This document shows, piece by piece, positions 45,088-53,107 of a DNA stretch of 64,000 nucleotides (positions are counted from its first letter, which is position 1; the number at the start of each line of letters is the position of its first letter). The notes under the pieces are model-generated. The model searched no databases. It worked only from the letters and a program-made list of their open reading frames with translations, and had not been told where the DNA came from. Made by a program: the position numbers and the translations under genes. The DNA is from Ornithinicoccus sp045032955. GTDB lineage: Bacteria > Actinomycetota > Actinomycetes > Actinomycetales > Dermatophilaceae. The stretch covers positions 124,001-188,000 of the forward strand of contig NZ_JBJFZU010000003.1 in the NCBI RefSeq assembly GCF_045032955.1, written 5' to 3'.

Positions 45088-46247
45088 ACGTGCTGCACGT
45101 CGACATGGACGCCTTCTACGTCGCGGTCTCGTTGCTCGAGCAGCCGGGTCTGCGCGGGCAGCCCGTCGTGGTCGGCGGCGGGTGGCGCAGCGTGGTGCTG
45201 TCGGCCAGCTACGAGGCGCGGGCCTACGGGGTGCGCTCCGGTATGCCGATGGCCACGGCCAGGCGGCTGTGCCCTCCGGCGGTGGTGGTGCGCCCGGACT
45301 TCGACCGCTACGCCAGGGCCTCGGAAGGGGTGATGGCCATCTTCGCCGAGGTCACGCCCCGGGTGGAGCCGGTCTCGATGGAGGAGGCCTTCCTGGACGT
45401 CACCACCGCCGGCCGGCAGTGGGGGAGCCCGGAACGGATCGGGCGCTGGATCCGCAACACCGTGGTCGACGAGCAGGGGATCACCTGCTCGGTGGGTGGG
45501 GCGCCCTCCAAGGCGGTGGCCAAGATGGCCTCGCGCGCCGCCAAGCCGGACGGTATGCGTCTGCTCGGCCAGGACGAGGTCGTGCCCTTCCTGCACCCGC
45601 TTCCGGTGGGGGCGCTCTGGGGGGTGGGCGGGTCCACCGAGGCCGAGCTGCACCGGCTCGGCCTGCACACCGTCGCCCAGCTGGCGCACGTGCCGCGCGC
45701 CACCCTGGTGCGGGCGCTCGGCGAGCAGTCGGCGGTGCGCCTGCACGACCTGGCGTGGGGTGCCGACACCGACCCGGTCGTCCCCGCCCGCCGGGAACGC
45801 AGCGTCGGTTCCTCGGAGACGTTCAGCCATGACGTCGACGACCCCGACGTGATCCGACGTCAGCTGCTCCACCTCGCCGAGCGGACCGCCAGCCGGATGC
45901 GGCACGCGGGTGTGCTCGGGCGCACCGTGGTGCTCACCGTCCGGTTCTCCGACTTCACCACCCTCACCCGGTCACGCACCCAGGCGGTGGCCACGGACGT
46001 CACCCGCGACGTGCACGCCACCGCGTGCGCGCTGTATGCCGGGCTCGGCCTGCAGCGCGCCCGGATCAGGATGCTGGGGGTGCGGGTGGAGGGTGTCACC
46101 GAGGCGGATCGCACCCTGGTGCAGGGGCGCCTGGACGAGCCGGAGCGCGGCTGGCGGGAGGTCGAGCGGGCGGCCGACCGGGCCACCGCCCGCTTCGGCC
46201 ACCGTGCCGTCCGCCCGGCCAGCCTGCTGGGGCGGGGCGGGCCCTGA
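45084..46247 (+). CDS. dinB: Y-family DNA polymerase, DinB type
   Basis: Translesion polymerase of 387 residues. The first catalytic Asp is in HVDMDAFYVAV, with Tyr at the steric-gate place. YEARAYGVRSGMPMATARRLCP is the fingers segment. The second carboxylate pair, normally DE in SxDEA, reads SMEEAFLDV, an Asp-to-Glu change. The thumb HhH and little finger (SSETFSHDVDDPD, VLTVRFSDF) are present. The C-terminus ends RPASLLGRGGP with no obvious QLxLF clamp peptide. The GTG at 45084 overlaps dnaE2 by 4 bases, so the two polymerases are made together. It occupies the place ImuB has in other mutasomes. Confidence 0.92.
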   Translation: MNVLHVDMDAFYVAVSLLEQPGLRGQPVVVGGGWRSVVLSASYEARAYGVRSGMPMATARRLCPPAVVVRPDFDRYARASEGVMAIFAEVTPRVEPVSMEEAFLDVTTAGRQWGSPERIGRWIRNTVVDEQGITCSVGGAPSKAVAKMASRAAKPDGMRLLGQDEVVPFLHPLPVGALWGVGGSTEAELHRLGLHTVAQLAHVPRATLVRALGEQSAVRLHDLAWGADTDPVVPARRERSVGSSETFSHDVDDPDVIRRQLLHLAERTASRMRHAGVLGRTVVLTVRFSDFTTLTRSRTQAVATDVTRDVHATACALYAGLGLQRARIRMLGVRVEGVTEADRTLVQGRLDEPERGWREVERAADRATARFGHRAVRPASLLGRGGP

Positions 46248-46374
46248 CCTGGGACGGGACCCCTGCGGGAACTCCGGCTAGTGCTCTGCACGTTCACCCC
46301 ATATCCTGGACACTGATCTCTCTGGCACCGGCGCCGCGTCGCCGGAGCCATGACCGCACCCCCCGGAGGTGAAC

Positions 46375-46794
46375 GTGCCGCTCTCCGAGCACGAGCAGCG
46401 TGTTCTCGAGCAGATGGAGCAGGCGCTCCATGCCGAGGACCCACGCCTGGCCAGCCAGCTCAACCGACCGGCCCCCAGCGGTGCAGGCGGTGGGCTGGAC
46501 CGTCGGCGACTGGCGATCGGCATCCTCGTCGCCCTCGCCGGGCTGGCGCTCGTCGTCGTCGGGGTGATGGCCTCGGTCATCTGGGTGGGGGCCCTCGGCT
46601 TCCTGGCCATGGTCCTCGGCGGGGCCTGGGCGGCCACGCCGGCCGCGACCGCCAAGAACCCGCGGCTGCAGGTGGTCGGCAAGGACACCCCCGGCACCAA
46701 GCAGCAGCCCCGCAAGCAGCGCAGGTCGGGCTCCGGCAACTTCATGGAACGGATGGAGCAGCAGTGGGATCGACGACGGGAGCAGGGTCCCTGA
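46375..46794 (+). CDS. DUF3040 membrane protein
   Basis: 139 residues starting MPLSEHEQRVLEQMEQAL, the hallmark of actinobacterial DUF3040. An acidic N-terminal helix is followed by two membrane helices (about 45-95) and a basic, disordered tail (KQQPRKQRRSGSG), ending in another short helix. The function is unknown; relatives often sit near mraZ or cell-wall genes, here beside sigK instead. The GTG at 46375 is 5 bases after CGGAGG; the GTG at 46369 would overlap the ribosome site. The next gene starts inside its end. Confidence 0.83.
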   Translation: MPLSEHEQRVLEQMEQALHAEDPRLASQLNRPAPSGAGGGLDRRRLAIGILVALAGLALVVVGVMASVIWVGALGFLAMVLGGAWAATPAATAKNPRLQVVGKDTPGTKQQPRKQRRSGSGNFMERMEQQWDRRREQGP

Positions 46795-47402
46795 GCTCCA
46801 CGAACAGGAAGGACGCCGGGGCGGTCGGCACCGCCGACACCTCGGAGACCACGAAGGACCTCCCGACCCTCATGCGCGCCATCTCCGAGGGGGACCAGGT
46901 CGCCTTCGCCCGCCTCTACGACCAGGTCGCCTCCCGCGTCTTCGGCCTCGCCCTGCGGATCGTCCGTGACCGGGCGATCGCCGAGGAGGTCACCCAGGAC
47001 GTCTTCCTCCAGGTGTGGCGTCAGGCCGGCGAGGTGGACCCGTCCAAGGGCTCCGCGATGGGGTGGCTGCTCACCCTGACCCACCGCCGGGCCGTGGACC
47101 GGGTCCGTTCGGAACAGGCGCAATCCGATCGGCTGCACCGCTACGAATCCCTGCACACAACACCCGCCTACGACTCGACGTCCGAGGAAGCGGTGGGGCG
47201 TATCGAGGCAGGTCGGGTGCAGAAGGCGCTCGCCCTGGTCGGTGAGCCGCATCGTACGACCGTCGAGCTCGCGTACTTCTCGGGCCTGACCCACCGCGAG
47301 GTGGCACAGCGGTTGGACATACCGCTCGGGACGGCGAAGACACGGATCAGGGACGGGTTACGCAAGCTCAGGGCCCAGATGAACGGAGGTGAGGAGAAGT
47401 GA
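46764..47402 (+). CDS. sigK: ECF sigma factor, SigK type
   Basis: 212 residues. Region 2 (about 40-110) is ARLYDQVASRVFGLALRIV, then EEVTQDVFLQVWRQ, with the DNA-melting segment GWLLTLTHRRAVDRVRS. Region 4 (about 150-205) has FSGLTHREVAQRLDIPLGTAKTRIRDGL. This is the SigK subgroup paired with RskA. The GTG at 46764 with GGAG upstream is chosen and overlaps DUF3040 by 31 bases; a later ATG at 46872 would cut into region 2. It is coupled to rskA by GTGA. Targets are unknown; the downstream CHRD and sortase genes are candidates. Confidence 0.9.
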   Translation: MGSTTGAGSLSSTNRKDAGAVGTADTSETTKDLPTLMRAISEGDQVAFARLYDQVASRVFGLALRIVRDRAIAEEVTQDVFLQVWRQAGEVDPSKGSAMGWLLTLTHRRAVDRVRSEQAQSDRLHRYESLHTTPAYDSTSEEAVGRIEAGRVQKALALVGEPHRTTVELAYFSGLTHREVAQRLDIPLGTAKTRIRDGLRKLRAQMNGGEEK

Positions 47403-48157
47403 ACGAGATGCGTGACGAGGTGCACAGCCTCGCTGCTGCCTACGCAGTCGACGCCGTCGACGACGCAGAGCGGATCACCTTCGAGGCTCACCTGGACTCC
47501 TGCGCCGAGTGCCGGGAGGTCGTCGCCGAGATGTCCGACGCAGTGATGTTCCTGTCCGAGGGGCAGGAGGTCGAGCCGCCCCCGGCGCTGCGGACACGTG
47601 TGCTGGAGATGGTCGCCGCCGAGGCCGCGTCCGGCGCCGGGGAGAGCACCTCCTCGGCGACCTCCGCGAACTCCGAGGTGACCTCCCTGGAGGCAGGGCG
47701 CGAACGCCGCGAGCGGCGTCGTACCGGTTCCCGTTCCTGGCTGCTCGGTGCAGCGGCCGCCGCGGTGATCGCGGTGGGCACCTGGGGTGTGCTGCAGGGG
47801 ATGGGTCCCGACCCGATCGAGCAGATCGTCGGGGCCGAGGACGCCGCCCAGTACACCGCCGACACCGACGACGGCATGGTGGCGGTCGTCACCTCCGCCG
47901 GCTCCGGTCAGGCGGTGCTGCAGCTGCCCGAGGGTATGCAGGGCCCCCAGGAGGGATCCGTGTACCAGGCCTGGTTCGTGCACGCCGACGGCACCGCCCG
48001 CTCCGCCGGGGTGCTCTCCGAGGAGGCGCTGGACGAGCGCGCCGACCTCCTGGAGGGCTCCACCGAGGGCGCCGTGGCGGTCGGTCTCACCGTCGAGCCG
48101 CCCGGCGGCTCCGCGGAACCCACCACCGAGCCGTTCGTCGTCGTCCCCCTCGGCTGA
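47399..48157 (+). CDS. rskA: Anti-sigma factor RskA
   Basis: 252 residues. The N-terminal zinc anti-sigma domain has HLDSCAEC (H31, C35, C38; HxxxCxxC pattern), which should bind SigK in the cytoplasm. A Ser-rich/basic linker (about 80-105) leads to one membrane helix (WLLGAAAAAVIAVGTWGVL, about 112-132). The extracellular RskA domain contains VYQAWFVHADGTARSAGVL and ends VVVPLG. Release of SigK in this family involves proteolysis of the anti-sigma factor. It overlaps sigK by 4 bases. Confidence 0.92.
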   Translation: MNEMRDEVHSLAAAYAVDAVDDAERITFEAHLDSCAECREVVAEMSDAVMFLSEGQEVEPPPALRTRVLEMVAAEAASGAGESTSSATSANSEVTSLEAGRERRERRRTGSRSWLLGAAAAAVIAVGTWGVLQGMGPDPIEQIVGAEDAAQYTADTDDGMVAVVTSAGSGQAVLQLPEGMQGPQEGSVYQAWFVHADGTARSAGVLSEEALDERADLLEGSTEGAVAVGLTVEPPGGSAEPTTEPFVVVPLG

Positions 48158-48209
48158 CCGACAGGTCCCTCTGCGGTGGGGTTCCACCGACGGCTTCTCG
48201 CTTCGATCA

Positions 48210-48225
48210 TGTGATCTGCATCACA
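48210..48225. promoter_or_regulatory. CRP/GlxR-type operator 1
   Basis: TGTGATCTGCATCACA is a perfect TGTGA-N6-TCACA palindrome, 94 bases before the CHRD gene. Cyclic-nucleotide-type regulators (GlxR/CRP) bind this consensus in actinobacteria. Confidence 0.75.
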
Positions 48226-48227
48226 GA

Positions 48228-48243
48228 TGCAATCCGGATCACA
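48228..48243. promoter_or_regulatory. CRP/GlxR-type operator 2 (imperfect)
   Basis: TGCAATCCGGATCACA keeps one perfect TCACA half. Its centre is 18 bases from the first site. Confidence 0.5.
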
Positions 48244-48318
48244 TCTGCCTGCGAATCCCCTGTGTCCCCAACGCGCGGTGGCACACCGGCCGCTGCGCAC
48301 GACAGGAGGAGTGACCTG

Positions 48319-49077
48319 ATGAAGATCACCACCGCACTGGCCGCACTGGCCGCCCCCGCCCTGCTCACCATGACCGCCGCCCCGGCGCTCGCGGACGACC
48401 ACGAGCCCGTGGAGCTGATGACCACCTTCGGCGAGCTCAACGACTCCGGTGGCAGCGGCGAGGCCTGGGCCAAGGTCGACGGCAACGAGGTCTGGATGAA
48501 GGTCGAGGTGCAGGGCCTGCTCGACGGCGCCCCGCACGCCCAGCACATCCACCTCGGTGGCGCCGGGCAGTGCCCCGACCCGAACATGGAGGGCACCGGC
48601 TTCGAGGGTGCCATCCGCACCACCGACGCGATCGACAGCTACGGCGAGGTGCGCGTCTCGCTCACCGGCAACGACGCCGACACCTCCGAGGCCGCCGCGC
48701 TCGACGTGGCGAACTTCCCGGCCGTCGGCACCTACACCTACGAGCGCACCTTCGAGGTGCCGGACGACGTGGCGGCCGAGCTGAACGAGGGCAACGGCGT
48801 CGTCGTCATCCACGGGGTGGACCACAACGGCTCCGGCGAGTACGACGGCGACCAGGAGTCCGACCTCGACCCGAGCCTGCCCTCCGAGGCCACCGACCCG
48901 GCCCTCTGCGGAGCCTTCCAGATGGGCCAGATGAGCGCCCCCGGTGGTGGCGTGGAGACCGGTGGTGGGAGCACCTCGGGCCTGGAGAACTCCGGCCTGA
49001 TGGCCGGTGGCGCGCTGCTTGCCGTCGCCGGTGCGGGTGCCCTGGCGCTGGGTCAGCGCCGTCGCGACGAGAGCTGA
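48319..49077 (+). CDS. Secreted CHRD-domain protein with a sortase-like C-terminal tail
   Basis: 252 residues. The signal peptide is at 1-25 (cleavage near APALADD). A CHRD-like domain of about 160 residues follows, with AHIHLGG-type features (APHAQHIHLGGAGQC) and a second HGVDHNGSGEYDGD segment that may bind metal. Two cysteines could pair (C in GQCPDP and in ALCGAF). The C-terminus is a Gly/Ser linker, LENSG (222-226), 17 hydrophobic residues and RRRDES. That is the layout of a cell-wall sorting signal, although the motif is not LPxTG. The ATG at 48319 follows AGGAGGAG. The class F sortase is next door. Confidence 0.8.
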   Translation: MKITTALAALAAPALLTMTAAPALADDHEPVELMTTFGELNDSGGSGEAWAKVDGNEVWMKVEVQGLLDGAPHAQHIHLGGAGQCPDPNMEGTGFEGAIRTTDAIDSYGEVRVSLTGNDADTSEAAALDVANFPAVGTYTYERTFEVPDDVAAELNEGNGVVVIHGVDHNGSGEYDGDQESDLDPSLPSEATDPALCGAFQMGQMSAPGGGVETGGGSTSGLENSGLMAGGALLAVAGAGALALGQRRRDES

Positions 49078-49078
49078 C

Positions 49079-49882
49079 ATGACCACGTCGTCATCAGCAC
49101 GCCAGGGCCGTGGGGGAGTCACCCTCACGGCCCTGGCCGTCCTGGCCGTCCTCATCGGGGTGGTCGCCCTCGGTGTCGGGCTGGTCAACCAGCGGCCCGA
49201 CCCGCCGTCGCCGACGGTGACCGCCTCGACCCCCGAGGAGACGGCACCGGCGACCGAGGAGCCGGCCCCCGAGCCGGAGGCCACCGCCACCGAGGAGCCG
49301 GGCGGGCAGCCGACCTCCTCGGAGGACCCGGACGCCGACCCGGTGACGGACGCGGAGTCCGACTCCGACGCCGAGCGGGCGGAGCAGGAGCCGGCGGCCG
49401 AGGTCGAGCAGGTCGCGGCGCTGCCCCGGTCCGAGCCGGTCGAGGTCCGCATCCCGTCGATCTCCGTCACCAGTCCGTTGCACCCGCTCGGGCTCAACGA
49501 CGACGGCACCCTGGCGGTGCCCACCGGTGACCGTGTCGACGAGGCGGCCTGGTACGACGGGTCGCCCACTCCCGGGGAGCTCGGGCCCACCGTCATCGAG
49601 GGCCATGTCACCGGCCCGGGTGGTCGCGAGTCGATCTTCTTCGACCTCGGTGCCCTGGAGCCCGGGGACACCGCGGAGGTGGAGCGCGCGGACGGTCGGA
49701 CGGTGACCTTCGAGGTGTACCGAGTGGACCAGTTCGCCAAGGACGCCTTCCCGACCGTGGACGTCTACGGCCCGACCGACGAGGCCGAGCTGCGCCTCAT
49801 CACCTGCGGTGGGGAGTTCGACGAGGCCACCGGCCACCACGTGGACAACACGGTCGTCTACGCCCGGATGATCTCCGGCTGA
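49079..49882 (+). CDS. srtF: Class F sortase
   Basis: 267 residues. The N-terminal membrane helix (TLTALAVLAVLIGVVALGVGL, 17-36 or so) is followed by a disordered, Glu/Pro/Thr-rich stalk of about 90 residues. The sortase barrel then starts at VEVRIPSISVTSPLHPLGL. The catalytic triad is visible: H176 in IEGHVTG, C243 in LRLITCGG and R263 in VVYARMI. It cleaves a sorting signal and joins the substrate to a cell-surface acceptor. The start is immediately after the CHRD gene, which is the obvious substrate (inference). The gene ends in a strong hairpin. Confidence 0.9.
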   Translation: MTTSSSARQGRGGVTLTALAVLAVLIGVVALGVGLVNQRPDPPSPTVTASTPEETAPATEEPAPEPEATATEEPGGQPTSSEDPDADPVTDAESDSDAERAEQEPAAEVEQVAALPRSEPVEVRIPSISVTSPLHPLGLNDDGTLAVPTGDRVDEAAWYDGSPTPGELGPTVIEGHVTGPGGRESIFFDLGALEPGDTAEVERADGRTVTFEVYRVDQFAKDAFPTVDVYGPTDEAELRLITCGGEFDEATGHHVDNTVVYARMISG

Positions 49883-49894
49883 CCGCCCCTGACC

Positions 49895-49939
49895 GACGCC
49901 CCGGGTGCCCTCCGCAGGGGGGAGGGCACCCGGGGCGTC
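49895..49939. terminator. Bidirectional hairpin after the sortase gene
   Basis: A perfect 19-bp stem (49895-49913 with 49921-49939) and a 7-base loop, between convergent genes. Confidence 0.78.
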
Positions 49940-49947
49940 CTGCGTCC

Positions 49948-50436
49948 TCAGGACGGGGTGAGCACGAACGCGGCCAGCACGAAGACCGCGATGATGACGA
50001 ACGCGGCAGCGAGCTCGATGAGGATGTTCAGACCGACCGCGCGCAGCGCGTGTCCGGTCGCGTGCCAGGCCTTCCTCCGGTCCCGGGTCCGCAGCAGGGA
50101 GATCAGGAAGATGCCCAGCGGGAAGCCCAGGAAGAGTCCGACCACCGGCACCAGGACGCCCAGCACGATGGCGCAGACCACGGCGATCACCAGGGTCGAG
50201 GTCGGCACCCCCGCCCGGCGCAGCCGCTGGCCCGGGACGGCCCACTGCAGGACCAGGCCGGCGAGGTAGACGACCGCGGCCACGCCCAGCACAACCCAGC
50301 CCAGGGTCGACTGCTCGGCCAGCACCCACACCAGGACGGCGAGCACCACGATCAGCAGCCCGGGCAGGACGGGCACGACGATCCCGAGCACGCCGACAGC
50401 CATCAGGACGAGGGTCAGGATCTCCGCGGTCTGCAC
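49948..50436 (-). CDS. DUF456 membrane protein
   Basis: 162 residues with about four or five membrane helices and the DUF456 hallmark VPVLPGLLIVVLAVLVW near the start, followed by GLFLGFPLGIFLIS. There are Gly-zipper-like helices; no catalytic residues are apparent and the function is unknown. The GTG at 50436 is preceded at once by AGGAGG, and a CACAAT hexamer ends 7 bases upstream, so translation may be leaderless or nearly so. It is on the same strand as DUF7455, with a hairpin between them. Confidence 0.82.
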   Translation of the reverse strand: MQTAEILTLVLMAVGVLGIVVPVLPGLLIVVLAVLVWVLAEQSTLGWVVLGVAAVVYLAGLVLQWAVPGQRLRRAGVPTSTLVIAVVCAIVLGVLVPVVGLFLGFPLGIFLISLLRTRDRRKAWHATGHALRAVGLNILIELAAAFVIIAVFVLAAFVLTPS

Positions 50437-50462
50437 CCTCCTGATTGTGCCCGAGACGACCG

Positions 50463-50496
50463 CGAGGCCCGTCCACGTGAACGTGGACGGGCCTCG
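50463..50496 (-). terminator. Palindromic hairpin after the DUF7455 gene
   Basis: A 16-bp perfect inverted repeat (50463-50478 with 50481-50496) and a 2-base centre, between the end of DUF7455 and the start of DUF456. Confidence 0.65.
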
Positions 50497-50527
50497 GAAG
50501 TCTGCTGGAGGGGACGGCTCCCCTCGC

Positions 50528-50743
50528 TCAGAGGGCGGGGGACTCCTCGGCCTCCAGGCGGTGCGTCTCGTCGAGGATGTGCACGTCCTCGACCGCGCGC
50601 AGCTTGTCCAGGTGCTCGCGCCCGTGGTGGGCGCAGAAAAGGAGCTCGAGTCCCTCACCGATACGAGCCCGGACGTAGGCCTGGGCCCCGCACCGGTCGC
50701 AGCGGTCGGACATGGTCAGTTCGGCTGTCAGAGTGGCGGTCAC
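50528..50743 (-). CDS. DUF7455 zinc-ribbon-like small protein
   Basis: 71 residues. A CDRCGAQAYVR knuckle (C15, C18), then LLFCAHHGREH (C37 with H39/H40), form a likely zinc site. The C-terminus, LRAVEDVHILDETHRL, is conserved in the family. It lies divergent from topoisomerase IV subunit B, the normal place for this gene in actinobacteria. The function is unknown. The GTG at 50743 is chosen for GAGAGGAG upstream; the ATG at MSDRC would be a shorter alternative. Confidence 0.84.
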   Translation of the reverse strand: MTATLTAELTMSDRCDRCGAQAYVRARIGEGLELLFCAHHGREHLDKLRAVEDVHILDETHRLEAEESPAL

Positions 50744-50918
50744 GACTGTCTCCTCTCCATGGGACCAACATCTCGTTGGTCGTGTCACAGTCAAGCATGT
50801 CAACGCCCCGGGGTCCCCGGTTTGTGCCCGCTCCTGCTGGCGTTTCGCTGAGCGCGTAAGGCGGGGTGCTCCTGCGGCCCGTGCGCCGCGCCTCCCCGGG
50901 CCTGTCGGGGCCGCGCGC

Positions 50919-50924
50919 TAGCCT
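50919..50924 (+). promoter_or_regulatory. -10 element for leaderless topoisomerase IV subunit B
   Basis: TAGCCT, 7 bases before the GTG at 50932. Confidence 0.6.
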
Positions 50925-50931
50925 GCCGGGC

Positions 50932-53049
50932 GTGACCACTCAGGACTACTCCGCCCGGCACCTGCAGGTCCTCGAAGGCCTGGAGGCGGTGCGCAAGCGC
51001 CCGGGGATGTATGTCGGGTCCACCGACTCCCGGGGCCTGATGCACTGCCTGTGGGAGATCATCGACAACGCCGTCGACGAGGCGCTGGGCGGGCACGGGG
51101 ACCGGATCGAGGTCATCCTGCACGCGGACGGCTCGGTCGAGGTGCGGGACCGGGCGCGGGGCATACCGGTCGACATCGAGCCACGCACCGGCCTGCCCGG
51201 GGTGGAGGTGGTCTTCACCAAGCTGCACGCCGGTGGCAAGTTCGGCGGCGGGTCCTACGCGGCCTCGGGCGGTCTGCACGGAGTCGGTGCGTCGGTGGTC
51301 AACGCGCTCTCGTCCCGGCTGGACGTGGAGGTCGACCGGGCCGGGAAGACCTACCGGATGAGCTTCCGCCGGGGTGAGCCCGGCACCTTCGACGACGGCG
51401 CCTCCGCGCCCACCCCGGAGTCCTCCTTCGCGCCCTTCCGGAGCAGCAGCGAGCTGTCGGTGGTGGGCAAGGCCCGACGCGGCGTCACCGGCACCCGGGT
51501 GCGGTACTGGGCGGACCCGCAGATCTTCCTCGCCCAGGCCCAGTTCGCCTACGACGAGCTCGCGGCCCGCGCCCGGCAGACGGCCTTCCTCGTGCCGGGT
51601 CTCAGCATGGTGGTGCGTGACGAGCGCGGGCTGCCGGGGACTCCCGGCGCCGACGGGCCGCACGAGGAGACCTTCGCCTACTCCGGTGGCATCACCGAGT
51701 ACGCCGAGTACCTGGCCCCCGACACCGCGGTCACCGACGTCTGGCGGCTGCAGGGCTCCGGCACCTTCACCGAGACGGTGCCGATGCTGGACGAGCTGGG
51801 ACACATGGTCTCCCGGGAGATCGAGCGTGAGTGCGAGGTGGACGTCGCCGTCCGCTGGGGCACGGGCTACGAGACCACCGCGCGCAGCTTCGTCAACATC
51901 ATCACCACGCCCAAGGGCGGCACCCACGTCGCAGGCTTCGAGCAGGCGCTGATGAAGGTCTTCCGCAAGCAGCTGGAGACGAACGCGCGCAAGCTCAAGG
52001 TCGGCAGCGACAAGGTGGAGAAGGACGACATCCTGGCCGGGCTGACGGCGGTGGTCACGGTCCGGCTGCCCGAGCCGCAGTTCGAGGGGCAGACCAAGGA
52101 GGTGCTCGGCACCAGCGCGGTGCGTTCGATCGTCTCCCGCACCGTGGAGACCGCGCTCGTGGAACGGCTCACCAGCACCCACCGGGGCGACAAGGCACAG
52201 GCCTCGCTGCTGCTCGAGAAGGTCGTCTCCGAGATGAAGTCGCGCATCTCCGCCCGGCTGCACAAGGAGACCCAGCGCCGCAAGAACGCGCTGGAGTCCT
52301 CGTCGCTGCCGGCCAAGCTGGCCGACTGCCGCAGCAACGACACCGAGCGTTCCGAGCTGTTCATCGTCGAGGGGGACAGCGCGCTCGGCACCGCGAAGCT
52401 GGCCCGCTCCAGCGACCACCAGGCGCTGCTGCCCATCCGCGGCAAGATCCTCAACGTGCAGAAGGCCTCGGTCCAGGACATGCTCTCGAACGCCGAGTGC
52501 GCCGCGATCATCCAGGTCATCGGCGCGGGCTCGGGGCGGTCCTTCGACCTGGACCTGGTGCGCTACGGCAAGATCATCATCATGACCGACGCCGACGTCG
52601 ACGGCGCCCACATCCGGACCCTGCTGCTCACCCTGTTCTTCCGCTACATGCGTCCCCTGGTCGAGGCGGGCCGGGTGTATGCCGCGATGCCGCCCCTGCA
52701 CCGCCTCGAGGTCGCCGGCGGGGGCGGTCGCGGGAAGGGCCGCGGACCGGAGTACCTCTACACCTACACCGAGGCCGAGATGCGTCGGACCGTCGCGGGC
52801 CTGGAGAAGAAGGGTCGCAGCGTCAAACAGCCGATGCAGCGGTACAAGGGCCTCGGGGAGATGGACGCAGACCAGCTGGCGGAGACCACGATGGACCCCC
52901 GACACCGCACCCTGCGCCGGATCACGCTCGCGGACGCGGCACGCGCCGACGGGATCTTCGACCTGCTCATGGGGTCCTCGGTGGCTCCCCGCAAGGACTT
53001 CATCGTGGCCTCCGCGCACGACCTGGACCGCGACCGCATCGACGCCTGA
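50932..53049 (+). CDS. parE: Type IIA topoisomerase subunit B (ParE/GyrB-like)
   Basis: ATPase subunit for decatenation and supercoil control. 705 residues. The GHKL ATP site is WEIIDNAVDEA (E42, N46), GGKFGGGSY and GLHGVGASVVNALS. The transducer Lys loop and the TOPRIM signatures FIVEGDSALG and IMTDADVDGAHI are present. The C-terminal block is QRYKGLGEMDADQL. The FDADVDG-type sequence is complete. As a second GyrB-type gene next to DUF7455 it fits the actinobacterial ParE position, but gyrB versus parE cannot be separated by eye. Leaderless GTG after TAGCCT. Confidence 0.92.
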   Translation: MTTQDYSARHLQVLEGLEAVRKRPGMYVGSTDSRGLMHCLWEIIDNAVDEALGGHGDRIEVILHADGSVEVRDRARGIPVDIEPRTGLPGVEVVFTKLHAGGKFGGGSYAASGGLHGVGASVVNALSSRLDVEVDRAGKTYRMSFRRGEPGTFDDGASAPTPESSFAPFRSSSELSVVGKARRGVTGTRVRYWADPQIFLAQAQFAYDELAARARQTAFLVPGLSMVVRDERGLPGTPGADGPHEETFAYSGGITEYAEYLAPDTAVTDVWRLQGSGTFTETVPMLDELGHMVSREIERECEVDVAVRWGTGYETTARSFVNIITTPKGGTHVAGFEQALMKVFRKQLETNARKLKVGSDKVEKDDILAGLTAVVTVRLPEPQFEGQTKEVLGTSAVRSIVSRTVETALVERLTSTHRGDKAQASLLLEKVVSEMKSRISARLHKETQRRKNALESSSLPAKLADCRSNDTERSELFIVEGDSALGTAKLARSSDHQALLPIRGKILNVQKASVQDMLSNAECAAIIQVIGAGSGRSFDLDLVRYGKIIIMTDADVDGAHIRTLLLTLFFRYMRPLVEAGRVYAAMPPLHRLEVAGGGGRGKGRGPEYLYTYTEAEMRRTVAGLEKKGRSVKQPMQRYKGLGEMDADQLAETTMDPRHRTLRRITLADAARADGIFDLLMGSSVAPRKDFIVASAHDLDRDRIDA

Positions 53050-53095
53050 CCCCGGCACCGGGGAGGGGCTGTCCTCAGCGGTGCCCGGCAGCCGG

Positions 53096-53101
53096 TAGAC
53101 T
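53096..53101 (+). promoter_or_regulatory. -10 element of the DEAD-box helicase gene
   Basis: TAGACT. The predicted start, near 53108, gives a 5' leader of about 160 bases, unusual in a window rich in leaderless genes. Confidence 0.5.
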
Positions 53102-53107
53102 TGAACC

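Noticed and set aside
48204..48215. GATCATGTGATC as a separate palindromic operator
   Set aside because: It overlaps the perfect CRP-type site and is best explained as part of that region.
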